Origin: Sphaerolaimus hirsutus
Lineage: Eukaryota; Nematoda; Chromadorea; Monhysterida; Sphaerolaimidae
Direction: 5' to 3'
Length of the DNA stretch: 64,000 bases
Assembly: GCA_964036195.1 (NCBI GenBank)
Contig: OZ038453.1
Span: 1,178,001 to 1,242,000 of the forward strand
The position numbers and the translations under genes are program-made. This document shows, piece by piece, positions 35,901 through 48,136 of this stretch. The stretch's first letter is position 1. Every line of letters starts with the position of its first letter. Below the pieces are notes generated by a model that saw only the letters and a program-made list of their open reading frames with translations, was not told where the DNA came from and searched no databases.

Positions 35901-36765
35901 AGTGTCTACAAAAAACACAGAAATAAAACATGGAAGTTCAAGTTTTTTCATGAAAGAACTCAAAAAACAGATATTCATTTTTGAAAAATCAAAATATGGA
36001 AATTGCTTTTTTCTGAACTTACCCATTATTGGTCCCACACCCTGTAGAAGACCCTGTAAAATGTCATTTGTCATGTAAAAGACACTAAAGTGTGATGTGT
36101 ATACAGATCTCAAGATTTGTATACTAAACAATAAGATTTGGATACACACACATTTTTCAGGGCCTTTTAAATTTTACAGGGTCTTCTACAGGGCCTGGGA
36201 CTGCACCCATGTGCTTACTGTTTGTTTGTTTTTCCAGCAATTTTTGGTTATTTATAGTTTCTTATATTAATTTATACCCCCTTTTGACTTCTTTACCCTA
36301 TTTTTAGCTTCTTCTCACTTTTTTCCTTTTTCTTTGACCTGAAAAAGCCTATCTGAAATATGTTTTTTGTACTCTGGTACTTATAGTTAAGAATAAAGAA
36401 TATGTAAAGTTTTTAGAGGAAATGTAAACATTTATTCAGTACTCAAGTATAAGTATAAGTATAAGTATGAGTAAACATAAATACGTTTTAACAACTATTT
36501 ATGCCGGTCCCACACATCCTGAAATGCCACCATCAATTATTTATATGCTTCTTGTGCTGTGGTTTCTAATGTTAGCAACGTTGCAAAAACATATTTTCGC
36601 TTACCTTAAGTACACTTTGCATTGCTGCATTAAAGCACTGCCACTACAGCCAGCCTGCTTCCTAATTGATGGTAATTTTTCATTTGTGCTTTTAAAAATG
36701 CTTTTTTACAGCTGTTCTCAATGATCCTCACATATCTGGCACTGCTGTTGCAATTCAACATTTGA
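29954..36765 (+). CDS. Gustatory-receptor-like 7TM protein, copy 2 (Gr2), intact
   Basis: Paralogue of Gr1 with the same exon plan: 29954-30089, 31295-31354, 33731-34578, 35446-35607 and 36712-36765; 1260 nt, 420 codons including stop, no internal stop. The N-terminus is five codons shorter than in Gr1 (start MESFQVMLSPSVT). Conserved landmarks: TEWKLQY, GQIFPSILALFISISMF, NNYVETHFWNS, GLSFLYILCF, AEVPLVISAALLNEE, GCWQVTCCNFFTI and the terminal TYLALLLQFNI. Introns are loaded with miniature elements (30455-31096, 31829-32743, 32751-33617, 34862-34985, 36029-36206). BEL element A lies just upstream and element B just downstream, all in one orientation. Intact sequence suggests it is functional; expression unknown. 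Confidence 0.85.
30455..31096. mobile_element. MITE with TCTAAAAGTCGACAAGTCCA ends, in Gr2 intron 1
   Basis: Inverted tips AGGCGTCTACTTCTAAAAG and CTTTTAGAAGTAGAGGCCT, extended by GTCGACAAGTCCA and its complement, plus interior copies of AAGTCGACAAGTCCA. CAAATA occurs on both sides (a 6-bp duplication if the tips are placed so). A related, rearranged copy is at about 60786-61125. Confidence 0.6.
31829..32743. mobile_element. Large foldback element with AGTCAAGAGTCAAGT arms, in Gr2 intron 2
   Basis: Tips CTGGGGCCAGTCCTGCAAGTT and AACTTGTGGGACTGGCCCC are complementary. The left arm (31850-32150) is a loose array of GTCAAGAGTCAAGTTAAATGACAAGTGACAAG; the right arm (32495-32735) is its complement. 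The core (32150-32480) shows no coding. Target duplication not clean. Confidence 0.6.
32751..33617. mobile_element. hAT-type MITE with AAACGG arrays, in Gr2 intron 2
   Basis: Tips TAGGGTGTCAAA and TTTGACACCCTA with exact 8-bp duplication CTGGTGAT (32743-32750, 33618-33625). Subterminal arrays of CGGAAAACGGAAAGG on both sides; non-repeat core at 33000-33345. It inserted at the right edge of the 31829-32743 foldback and ends 113 bp before Gr2 exon 3. Confidence 0.92.
34862..34985. repeat. ACCGTATT..CCCCC repeat copy, in Gr2 intron 3
   Basis: TACCGTATTATCCCCAATAACCCCC, then GAATTAACCCCC units and GGTAATTAGGT. Same family as 15713-15829; right tip degraded. Confidence 0.5.
36029..36206. mobile_element. 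MITE with GTCCCA..CCCTGTAGAAGACC ends, in Gr2 intron 4
   Basis: Left GGTCCCACACCCTGTAGAAG and right CTTCTACAGGGCCTGGGACT are complementary over about 30 bases, continuing into ACCCTGTAAAAT. Related sequence at about 5262-5425 and 60400-60500. Confidence 0.6.
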
Positions 36766-37017
36766 GATATCTGATGTGATGGAATTATGAGTTGTTTGAT
36801 CATATAAATACATAAGTGAAAACAATCATTTCTATTTGTATATTATTTGTGTTGTATCATTTTAGTGTGGGGACTTTTTCTTTTCATAAAAACAACTTTT
36901 TAAACTTTATTGAACTTTTTACTTTGTGTTAGATAATTCTGTAAACTTTCTGGCCATTAAACAGGTAAATCTAATTCATAGATTGTCTTTTATTTTGTAT
37001 TGAAGACAATGCAGTGA

Positions 37018-38114
37018 TGTGTAACATTATCGTAAAATGTAAAACCTTTAATATTTAAGTTGACGTTCTTATGTTCGCTTTTATATTTAATTAATTCAAT
37101 TTATCAAGATTCCATTTTAATTGACATTCCATTTTTAACATCCTCACATTCGTCATTTAATATCTCAAGCGACGTTGTTTACAACGTACGCTTTACATCG
37201 CTCACATATTTAGATCTTAGTCATTGCTCACATTCCGCCACATTTCCTTGACAAGCAGCACGCAAATACGCCGTCATGTTTATGTTAAGCGGCGGGCTCG
37301 CCCCAAGCGGGGGGTCGGGCCCGCGCGCCATTTCAAATGCTGTCTGGCTTGTCTCACATTTTCACTATCTTGTCAGTTTAGCTCGCTTTTCATCGGAGAA
37401 GCAAGCGGGCAAGGATTGAACTTTCACAATTGGAAATGTTGGGTAAAAATCGGAGATTAGAACCGACCGATTGGCGCCAAGTCAATCGCCATCGGTCTGG
37501 CCCTTAAAAGCCGATTTCACAGCTAGAATCGGCAGTGTTTGCAACCTCGTCAACTTCACAAGAATCTCTTCCTAGGATCTAAATAAGCGCCGTTGTCACT
37601 TCATTAAGTCGCTTGTTTTTGGTGCTAAGTTTAACTCTTGGTGCTTTAAGTCACCTCAGTGCTTTATTCACACCTGCGCTGTTTGAGGTGCTTTTCTCAC
37701 AACCGCGCCACTTAATTATCGCCTTTTGTCGTAATTAAGTGCCTTCTTTAAATTGCCTTATTTCTTCGGTAATAAGAGCTTCTTTTACGTTTTATTTAAG
37801 TAATTAATTTAGTTGTAAATTAATTCCTTTGTTTACGTATATTTTATATATATTTTATTTACACTTATTTCTTTGTATTTAATTGTCTAAATAAAAACGT
37901 TCGTCAAAACCTTTTGTAAACAATCTAAATTTGCTTCACACTAACTCACGTCAATTCACTTCAACTCAACTAATCACATTTGATAAAATAATGGAACGTC
38001 AACTAAGAGACGACGCTTCACGTCAACTTTCATACGTTCACATTTGTCCTCTTCCTCAGTTAGGAATAGGAGCTGGTTCACAAGTCACTTCAACAAGTTC
38101 CGTATTATTTTACA
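37018..38114 (+). repeat. 5' LTR of element B
   Basis: 1097 bp, TGTGTAAC..TTTTACA. Equal in length to the 3' LTR, with about a dozen differences by eye, nearly all transitions at CpG sites. Confidence 0.93.
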
Positions 38115-38135
38115 TGGCACAGCGAGCAGAGTGAC
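38115..38135 (+). promoter_or_regulatory. Primer-binding site region, element B
   Basis: TGGCACAGCGAGCAGAGTGA directly after the LTR end; compare TGGCGCAGCGAGCAGGGTGA in element A. Confidence 0.55.
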
Positions 38136-38391
38136 TAATTAACTAATTGGTCACTCTAATTAAGTCGTCTTGTGTGAAATTTCATTGGAAATTGTGTTTC
38201 ACAGCCTGAGTCACACGCACGAGGTTACGGTAACACGGTTTTGGACGCAAAATCGTTAGTAGCGCGTGCATATTTACTTACGATTTTACAAGTACAAGTC
38301 ACAAGTAACGAAATATTTATTTTTATTATTTTATTTTGTTCACAGCTAGCTACCACTTTGCTAATAAGCAAACCATCAATCGAAATTTGCC

Positions 38392-41300
38392 ATGGACGAA
38401 CGCGTACGCGCTCAAAGAGGCGCCCCAGCCGCCACAGCTATGCCTTTGAGCAACGTAGATGAGTCCGACACAACTCATCCGTTGACTCAACATAGCCGGG
38501 CGTTGACTGGAGTGCGCAACGGTGTGCTACGATTCACAACCAAACCGATTCCTAAAATCGTCAAAGACGAGTCACAACCCGCCGCCGTAAACTTACGCTC
38601 GGCGGAGGAAGTATTAGAATTACTTCAAGCCTACATCTACCAAGCCGAGCTGAAACGCTCGGACCTGTCCACAGCTATGAACAGATTCACATCTATTGTC
38701 CAAGATCACATCACAAGCTTGGACAGAGACCAAGACGGTACGGCCGAAGAAGCGAAGAGCGCCAACGCAAAATTGGAGCGCGCGCTCTACTCGGGCTCGA
38801 ACAACGCGATGATGCTCATGGATGAGCTGGAATCGAGGATGGCGACCGCCCAAGCGCAAATCAAATCCGCGGAAAGGTTGATACTTTCCTTGAAAGGTCA
38901 GTCAACTGTTGATTTAACTACTCAACCCCCTTCACAACCACCCTATAACAATGTCAACATGGGAAGTAGTTCTCAACCTTCACAACCGGAAACTTTGTTA
39001 AAGTTACCTAAAATCGAGCTTGCTAAATATAACGGCGATCCGTTAGAATGGGCAGCTTGGTGGGAAATTTTTCGAGCTCAAATTCACGACCGAGCTACTC
39101 TGTCAAATGGTATGAAATATACATACCTCAAGCTCAGCCTTATCGGTCCAGCAGCAGAACTGCTGGCCGGATTAAAGGGTGATGGTCAAGATTACATCAC
39201 AGCGGTCACCATGTTACAATCAAACTTTGGTGAAACGCATCGGGTACAAGCAGCCCTTTGGGATAAATTGTATTCACTCGAAAAGCCTTCGTCAAGAGGA
39301 GACTCCCTCACAAACTTCACACGAACCCTTTTGTCAACTCTCAATCAACTAAAAGAAAGGGGTGAAAGTGTCGATTCTGGTGCAGTGTTAAGAATAATTC
39401 GTGGTTATCTCCCCGATAATATTGTTCTTGCCGTCACAGAAGAACACCGGAATTCGATGCGCACTGCTGTAACCGGCGACACAGAACTCACAGTCGTCAG
39501 GTTTGTTGATGCATTAACTACCATTGCTCGTGCTCGGTTAGATGCGATGAAAACTGAACAACAAAGTTCACAATCCTCAAATGTTGTTCAGAAATCACAA
39601 AGTTCATCGTTAAAAAAGCCACAAAATGGAGGTGGTTGGCAACAGCAAAAGAAAAAGGGAAATAAATCACAAAATACCTTTTCAAAACAAAAACCTATTC
39701 ACAACACGGTTGCTTTTGCTGGTACCAATGCTAATGTTGGTAAACCACAAGGAAAAAATAAAAATTCCACTCAACCTCCCAGAACTCCCGCGAGCAGAGC
39801 GATTAGTCAAAAGCAGTTTTCACAACCTGCTGCTGATTATCGCAAGCCGAAATTTGAGTGCTTGTTCTGTGGCATCAAAGGGCACTACACCACCGATTGC
39901 CCTCAATACATCACACCGAGAGAGCGCATCGAACGGTTGCAAGCTTTGGGCGATGTGTGCACACAATGCACACGCAGAGGCCATCAAGCGGAACAGTGCA
40001 CTCAAAGACTGAGTTGCTACTATTGTCGCCAGATCGGTCAGCATCACGGGGCATTCTGTCCTACTAGACAGGCACCCGCAAGGCGTCAGGTAAACAATTC
40101 ACAAAATAAAGCCTTTGTCAAAGCAACGAGCGCTAATTTTGTCAACGCTCAGGTAATCACAACGGGCGCGGCTTCGTCACATGCACCGCCATCGTATCCG
40201 CCTTCACACACGGAACCGATGAGCGTGTGTGTCATCCCCCCGGACGACAACGATTTTCGGTGGAGACAGCAGACGCTGTATCAAATGGATATGGACGGTC
40301 CGCTGGACATGGGCGAATGGCCGAAGCCCACTAACAAGCTCCAGGCGAGAGCTCAAGAGGAAGCCCGCAAGTATCACAGCGAAAACGAGCTGTGGACGAC
40401 ACTCCGTGCCAACCTCATCAAGGACGGCACAGACATGGAGACCGTCGAAGCTAAAATCCGCGGCTTCCAGCAGAAACGGTACGAGGTGTACCCACACCTC
40501 AACCCGAACCAAATGTCATCGTCGGTGCCACTTCAACCCAGTCACAGGCCCACGGTGGAGGTGCTGAGCGCACAAGCGGGTTACGGTAACCCCAACACCG
40601 CTACAAGGCAGCAGGCCGAACAAGAATGTGAGTTCGATTTTGCGCCTATTGTTCGTTTGCAAGTGGCCCAGGCTTCATTAATTAATAAAGACGCTGAATT
40701 AAATCGAGTCACAGACCCTTTGTTAATATTCTTTGACACTGGATGCGAATATTCATACATTAAAGCATCCGTAGCGAATGAGTATAACTTTGAAAACAAA
40801 GGAGATGTTGTTCTTCAAATGAACGTGTTTGTGACAAAAACGCCTGTCACAGTCAATACGTTTTTGATCGAGGCCGTCATGCCTATTTACAAACACGTCG
40901 ACAATAAGGGCAATATGTTACAAATTCCACTCACCTTACGTGCAGTCGATAATTTGGCAACATATGCATGCCCACCTCCTTTGTCACAAGATGACAAAAC
41001 AGTCATTTATATTGTGTACGGTGAACATGCACAAGAACAATTCGCGGAACCGCTTGAATTGACAGAAATGACTGATGAGTTTTGTCACAAACTATGTCAA
41101 CCAGATGTGGTCATTGGTCAAGACTATTATTGGAAGTTCGATATTCGACCAACAGAAATCGAACTCCCATCTGGATTGATCATAGTCGAATCAATACTTG
41201 GATTGATGCTTGGCGGAAATGCGTCATCACAGTCATTTGTCACAACACCCGACATTTCGCCACATCAATTCATGGTTTCATGCAGTTCACATGCATCATC

Positions 41301-41754
41301 AGCTGTTGCTGTTGGCCAAGAGACATTATTTCAATTTCACAGTCTCGAGTCAATAGGTATCACAGATGATCCATTATCACATGATGACGACATAGCTGAA
41401 CAATTAATTCTGGAATCAATTACTCTTGATCCAGAAACTGGACGCTATAGCGTGGATTGGCCATTCAAATCAACAATTCACGAATTGCCAACCAACAATG
41501 CAGAAGCATTTCGCCGCTTTCTGTCACTGTTAAAACGGTTTCGAAAAGATCCCGATTTATTCGCCACATACGCTAAAGTCATCTCAGATCAACTTCACAA
41601 GGGTGTCATAGAACCCGTCTATGGTTCACAAGATGGTTTGCAAGAACACATCTTACCTCACCAACCCGTCATCACACCTGGCAGATCGACAACATGTCGA
41701 ATAGTGTATGATGGTTCTGCAGGCAAGCCAAGTCTCAACAATTGCTTATTTTGA
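38392..41754 (+). pseudogene. gag-pro-pol: Element B gag, protease and N-terminal RT in one frame
   Basis: 1120 codons from ATGGACGAACGC. Coiled-coil-like helix, BEL gag domain (LPKIELAKYNGDPLEW), three CCHC knuckles (CLFCGIKGHYTTDC, CTQCTRRGHQAEQC, CYYCRQIGQHHGAFC), protease FFDTGCEYSYI, then straight into the region before RT without a shift. This shows that gag and pol share one frame in the family. Ends at TGA 41752-41754, where element A has an Arg codon (CGA), a CpG transition. Confidence 0.9.
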
Positions 41755-42745
41755 GGCCCAGTTCTCACACCACTGGCGCTCGGATAAATGCTTCGTTTCA
41801 GAGCCAAAAAAGTGGTGTTATTAGCAGATATTGAGAAAGCATTTTTACAAATTGCTCTTCACCCAAAATCACGCGCTTTCACAAAATTTTATTGGCTGCG
41901 CGATGACATTATTCCGACTCACGAAGACAATATTCATATGATGCAATTCACAAGAGTGCTATTTGGTCTCACATGCAGTCCATCCATTTTGTCGACTGTT
42001 ATTAAATATCACCTGGAAGCGGAATTAGCTCACATGCATCCCGCTGATTCACACAAACGAGCGAAATTGGAACTGTTGCTCAACAGCATTTACGTTGATA
42101 ATTTAGTTATCAGCGTAGATGATGAAAAATATGCAATACAGCTCTATCGCTTAATTAAAGCTGTTTTTGCAAGAGCAAATTTCAACATGCGCGAATGGAT
42201 GACAAATTCGCGTATTGTTTCTGAGAAAATCAAACCTGATGATCTCAACCCGAAACAGTCACAATACATCAAAGTAATGGGTCTTGTTTACGATCACATT
42301 GAAGACACCATTGCGGTGCCAGCTCCCAAGAAAGATTTCACGCTCATTGTCACAGCAACACGCTGCAATTTGAACAAATTGCTGGCTTCAACATACGATC
42401 CTATTGGCATCACAGCACCCGCGTTATTTCGGTTGAAATTTCACGTGTCACAAATAATTCAAAGGTGCAATATCACAACCTGGGATGAACTCATCGAAGA
42501 CCCAGAGGCGGATGACTTACTGGACGATTTGAAACGACATCTCTCGTCCATAAGTCAAATCAAATTCCCGCGCTCATTTAACTCTTTTGGCATTGATGTC
42601 AAAGCCGAAACACGTCCATTAGAGCTACATGTGTTTTGTGATGCCTCTAAAGATGGATACGCCGTTTGCGCTTATTTGCGTCAACAAGCGATTTCACCTG
42701 ATGAATACGGCTATGAGGATGACCGATATTTTAGTGGTTTTCTCA
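41755..42745 (+). pseudogene. pol: Element B RT and start of RNase H
   Basis: Same frame as the preceding segment after the stop. A second stop lies near 41785, where element A reads LALELML. RT motifs LADIEKAFLQIALHP, FTRVLFGLTCSPS and SIYVDNLVIS; RNase H FCDASKDGYAVC. Compared with element A, about 14 bases are lost at SGFLT.. (near 42750) and one gained soon after, which throws the frame. Confidence 0.88.
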
Positions 42746-45700
42746 CTTCCCCACTTCCGTCAAAACAAGGTCAACCCCTTCACAATCACACGCTTGGAAT
42801 TGCTCGGTGTCACAATTGGTGCACAGCTCATCGATTATTTACATCATGAACTCGTTGAGCTGGGTGGATGGAAAATTCACAGTAATTTCCTATGGACCTA
42901 TAGTACAGTTGTCATTGGCTGGCTATATACTTCAAAGCCGCTGGCTACTTTTGTCAACAATCGGGTCACAAAAATCCATTCATTTATGTCAAAGCACTGC
43001 ATTCAAATTTGCAAAGTTGCTACAAAAGACAATCCAGCTGACATTGCGTCACGGGGATGTACTTTTGATCAACTAATGATCGAAACAATGTGGTTCACAG
43101 GACCAACATTTTTCGCTGAACCCTTCACGTCAGCCATGGTTGACATTTCGCAATATCAAGCGCAACCTGTCACCGAAGAGCTTGCGAAAGGCGACACTCA
43201 CATCAGTCGACCTTTATATGCTGGAGCAGTAACTTCACAGCCTGCTTCACAGCCAGCTAATGCTCTTGCACAACAAGTGCCTGTCAATTTGGACCCCAAT
43301 TTGTCACAAAATGTCACTCCTCAAAATCCGTTTGTCGAAAGTCGACAACTTCACATCCCTTCAAATCCGTTTGAAATCGACATTCGACAATTTTCAACAT
43401 TGTCAAAATTGTTGCGCACTGTCGTTTATCTACTTCGTGTCAAAACATATTGGCTAAATCGCTCTATGCATAAAGCTGCAAAGCACGAAAGCGAATATTT
43501 GTCAAAACCTATCACACAAGCTGATTTAAACGAAGCATTTAGACATGTATTGCGCATTTCACAAGCAGAGGAATGCGCCAGTTGCATTTCACAAGCGCAA
43601 CTTGGCAAGCACCACATGCTCAAATGGGACGCGTGGAATAATTTATTATATTGTGTCACGCATGTGTCTCACAAAGAACACAGAAACCCTTCGTTGTTTT
43701 ACTACCTGCCAAAGACCGGGTGGTTAACAACGCTGGTGGTTACTCATTTTCATGAGCTTGCTGGTCACAGTGGCATGCTTCACACTTTAGCAGATTTACG
43801 CGAACACTGCTGGTTGTCAAGTGCCAAGCAGGTAGTTGCAAAAATTTTGCACAAATGCGTCACATGCCGCAAAGCGGAAGGAGGTCCATTCACATTACCT
43901 GATTTTCACACACTACCTGTCACTCGAACTCAATCACAAATCAAGCCATTTCAACACATTGGCATTGATTATATGGGACCGTTAGTTTATTCACAGAACG
44001 GTACCCGTCACAGTCAACACATTTTGTTGCTAACATGCTTCAGTACACGCGCCATTCATTTAGAGTCAACTAATAGTGTCTCAACAGCCGACACAATTAT
44101 GGCTCTAAATCGTTTTATTTCGCGTCGTGGCATGCCGGACACAATTTGGTCCGACAATGCTCCCGCGTTCAAAAATTGTGTCAAATTGCTGCCGGACGTA
44201 AAATGGCATTTTATCACAGCCAATAGTCCTTGGCAAGGCGGCGTGTACAAACGCATGGTCGGATTAGTCAAACGCTTGCTCAAAAAAGCATGCGGCCGAC
44301 GTTGTCTCACATGGCATGAATTTCTCACAGTCATGCTTGACGTCGAATTCTCCGTCAACACGCGACCATTATCATATTTGTCAAACACAGACATTGGTGC
44401 AGCGATACTGCGCCCAATACATTTTCTTTGGGGCACCCCACCACCATGTTACATGGATGAAAAACGTGAGATGGAACTCGATTCCACCACGATTGAACCC
44501 ATGCGAAAAATTCCAAAAGAGGAATGGGATAGGCTAACGGATGGATCTTTCAACCTCACACCCTCACAAATCGAAAAATCCTATATACTCACACCCCCAC
44601 GAGTCAATGATGTCAATTGCATTGACGAAATTGCACTCAACTCTGTGCCTGAAAAGGACAGAGATGACATCACATTACTTTGGGACCAAATTCGTCACAA
44701 TCGTGAAGTGCTTTGGTATGAGTGGTCACGTCAATACATCAACCTACTCAAAGATCGAGCTAAAAATCAACGCTTGAAAAAAGGCACTATCAACGAAGCT
44801 CCCAAACGTGGCCAAGTGGTGTTAATTACTGATGATAAACAGCCACGCGGCATGTGGCAAATGGGCCGCGTTCACGAGATACACGTGTCAAGCAATGGCA
44901 AAATACGTGCAGTCACAGTATTGTCAAGCAACGGCCGTCGCACACGTAGATCCCCATCTAACCTCGTGCCTCTTGAAATCGACACAGAGGACGGTGTTGA
45001 GTATAAAATCGACACTGAGGTAAAAGATGATGATAAATTACAACCTCCACCTGATAAAGGTGATGGTTCACAAATAAACCAATCACATCAACAATCACAA
45101 TCTTCACAACAAGATGCAAGACGCGCAAACCCACGTCGAACATGTCGCTACACTGGCACATATTCGTTCTGGGGAAATGTGTCACATTTAATGGCACTCA
45201 CGTTGCTAATACAATCAAAATTAGCCAATGCGCTCACATGGACAGATCAATATCACAAAACTTTTAATCTGTGCCATAAAACACGCACTGGTCACGCAAT
45301 TCAACTTCCGGAAAAAGTAACATGTCATTTTCCTCAAGTTACAGCCATAGATGATATTGTGATATCCATATGGACGTTGCGTGTTCAACCGCAAACGACA
45401 CCAATTTATAGATGCTTTCAACAAGAGCATACTATAGTCACATATATGAGTCTGGTGGGTGGAAAATCTATGTTGCCACCAGAAATCATTAAAAATCACA
45501 GAGTCACAACATACGATTGCATGATCGCCTACCAAAATAAAACTTGGAAAGGCGAACCCTTAATAAAAATTGGTCATGCATTGTGGTGCACCAACAAATC
45601 ACTTCACATTGATTGTTGTTACTTTTGTCACAATCTGAGTAACACAGTGATGAACTTTCACATAGAAGAAGGTGTGGTCGCAAGTCTTGACGGAAAGAAA

Positions 45701-45935
45701 ATTGTTTCCGAAATTCAAGATCTGTCACATTGCAACCCACAAGCTGGCTATTGTTATGACAGCGACAATGGCGTCTCTTTATGGAATACTACTGCTTTTA
45801 ACAAACAGTGTGCATTCCAAGAGATTGGTCAATTTGATGCGCAATATTCACAAAATCATTACATAGTGGAAAAATTGCAAGCTGCATTTTCGGTCACATG
45901 GAGATCACAACAATTTCCAAATAATGCAGAATGCA
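42746..45935 (+). pseudogene. pol-env: Element B RNase H, integrase and envelope-like N-terminal part
   Basis: One open frame from mid RNase H through integrase into the envelope-like region, with no stop between integrase and envelope. So the ancestor made an integrase-envelope junction in one frame. RNase H Asp is Tyr (LWTYSTVVIGW). Integrase has the first and second core Asp (GIDYMGP, SDNAP), but the catalytic Glu is Lys (GVYKRM, 44249-44251). The envelope part includes the hydrophobic stretch LMALTLLIQSKLANALT (about 45190-45240). A 29-base deletion near 45935 ends the frame. Confidence 0.88.
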
Positions 45936-48053
45936 GGCTCGGCATTCATTCAATTTCTTCGATATCAACTTAAGAAATTGAAAAAACCTGAAACCGAAAA
46001 AGCTCCTCTTCATTTCAAACTCGCACCAAATCTTGATGTTGGTGTATTTCACTTGCTCACAGCCCGTCAACAATATGAAGTTGACAAAATTGCACATCTA
46101 GAACAAAAACAATTTGGATCCATCTGGCAACAATTATGTCACATCCGTCAGACCCAGCTAGATATAATTCATGCAATTGTCACATTCAATCCTACGCTTG
46201 GCTTGCGAGCATTGCTAGGACCTCAAAATCTCTATGCTGAATGGCATGGAGATATATTGATGTTCTGGGATTGTAAACCTGTCACGGACGAAATTATTTA
46301 TTTTCAACATGATTATAACAATACCTGTTATCTATTTCTGCCGGTCAAAGTCACAGATCACCCACATATAATGTTCGTTGCTCCTGGTACCAATGATCTA
46401 ATCACACATTCACCAATAGATCATTGTCTCATGAAAGATCACAAATATTATCAATTAAATGATAACTCATGGGCTAACGAAAACGGACCAACGAATTTAC
46501 ACGTCACAAAACTCCCAATCGAATAAATTTGGGCTGGCTCGTGGAAACCATTCACACTAAACGTTTCCGGGTCACCAGGTGTAAGCATGACTGATATTGC
46601 ATTCAGTATCATGGCCGCACATCATCACTTTCAAAATTTGCAACGACTCGAACAACAAGTCACACGTTCAGTCGATTATATTGCAACAAAATCTAACGAT
46701 CCTAAAGCTGTGCAAGCATATATTGCTGGCATCGGCCAAGGGGTTGGTGCATATTTTGAAGGTGTAGGAAAAGAATTGGGTCACATTATTCACGGTAGTG
46801 TCACAAGTGGTGCGTCTGCATTAGACACGTTACTTACTGGGCCACTTCAAACAGCTGTGAACATCATACTCATTATTATCACAATTGTTTGTATTGGGTA
46901 TATTGGTTATGTTTACATGCAGTGGCGGCTCGTAACCGGCAGGGGTATGCTGCCAGACATCAAGGGCTTTTCCCGAAGAAAGAGCAAAAGGGACAGAAGC
47001 CCAAACAACAAGGGCCCCCGTCCGTTCAGCAAGGAAAAATCGGTAAGCGACGGCGACGTAACCGCCAGAAGAAACCGAAAAGCGGCTTCAACAAACCCGC
47101 TTTGTCAAGTCAAACCGTCACACAATCGTCAAGTTCGTCACAGTTACATTCAAAGTTTGTCACACCCCTCAAGCAAGTTTCTCCATTCAAACGGCTTTCA
47201 GGACGCTCGGTACAGCCTAGATCGGATCCCCCGGTCGGTTATAGTACCGAGCGCACCGAAGAAATTGAAATGGAGACGGGTGCGCGCCGGGTCACAAAAC
47301 CTGCACCCCCCTGCGAGTCACAAGCGCAGAGCTCGTCACCAAACGCCAGACTCACAGTCACCGAGCCTGTCACAATGGAGGTCACAATGGAAGACGCGAT
47401 CCCTGACCACGAGCCCTTGCAAAAGCGACTCAAGAGATTCGCTGGAGTCGCAGGGCTCCCAGGTGAGCAGCAATCGTCACACCAGACAATTTCATTTATA
47501 CCCCAAACTTTTCACAAATTCAATAACATCAATAAAAAACTGGTCAAATCAAAAGTTAAACGATCTAAAAAGATCCGTGACCTTCCTCAGACAAACACCT
47601 TCACAGTCCGACATAGAACTCGGAGAGATGGAAGAAAATCACGTTCAAGATCTAGATCCCCCTCCGTACCATTTGACCAATTCAACTCAATCACTTCACA
47701 ATGTACGACCTCATTCAGAACCTCCCCTGTCCCCTTGCTACCAAGCCAACCGCTTGCAGCAACGGAACAATGGCAGCCCACCGAGCCGTCGAAGACGAGC
47801 GTCGACGAGACCGACACGCTACGACAAGCCCTCGAGCAGCTCGTCGAGGAATCTGAGAAGCTCCCCAACTGGCCAGGTCGACCAGCCGGGGCCCCAGAAG
47901 ACCAGACGCCCGGGCACGGGGAAGGCAGCCAGCCTGAGGAGGATGCCGTCGAACCCATGGACGAGCATCATGAGGAGGGCCGGGAAAATGCCGGCGTCGA
48001 AGACGCCGACGATCTGCTACCACAGGAGTGATGAGAGTATCACAGGCATTTGA
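45936..48053 (+). pseudogene. env: Element B envelope-like C-terminal part and tail
   Basis: Ectodomain remainder up to TAA at 46524-46526 (TTA in element A). Then the Gly-rich juxtamembrane helix, the membrane span (NIILIIITIVCIGYIGYVY, about 46863-46919) and the Ser/Arg-rich tail with PPPY at 47658-47669. Tail length and the PPPY context (DLDPPPYHL) match element A. Confidence 0.8.
46889..48031 (+). CDS. Overprinted accessory-like ORF in element B (Arg/RS-rich)
   Basis: Second copy of the alternative-frame ORF, 380 codons, no stop although the overlapping envelope frame upstream is already broken. Same order: KRRRRNRQKKPK, LQKRLKRFAGVAGLPG, KSRSRSRSPSVPF, LRQALEQLVEESEKL, DADDLLPQE at the end. 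By eye roughly 16 percent of residues differ from element A, similar to the envelope-tail frame. The length differences (2 residues lost, 5 gained) keep both frames. Start presumably supplied by splicing or non-AUG initiation. Confidence 0.5.
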   Translation: MYWVYWLCLHAVAARNRQGYAARHQGLFPKKEQKGQKPKQQGPPSVQQGKIGKRRRRNRQKKPKSGFNKPALSSQTVTQSSSSSQLHSKFVTPLKQVSPFKRLSGRSVQPRSDPPVGYSTERTEEIEMETGARRVTKPAPPCESQAQSSSPNARLTVTEPVTMEVTMEDAIPDHEPLQKRLKRFAGVAGLPGEQQSSHQTISFIPQTFHKFNNINKKLVKSKVKRSKKIRDLPQTNTFTVRHRTRRDGRKSRSRSRSPSVPFDQFNSITSQCTTSFRTSPVPLLPSQPLAATEQWQPTEPSKTSVDETDTLRQALEQLVEESEKLPNWPGRPAGAPEDQTPGHGEGSQPEEDAVEPMDEHHEEGRENAGVEDADDLLPQE

Positions 48054-48136
48054 TTTTGATTTTGTTTCACATCAATTTGCCGAGATTGGCTGAGATAAAA
48101 TTAAATTAGATTTAATTTTTATTCTAGTTTCGGGAG

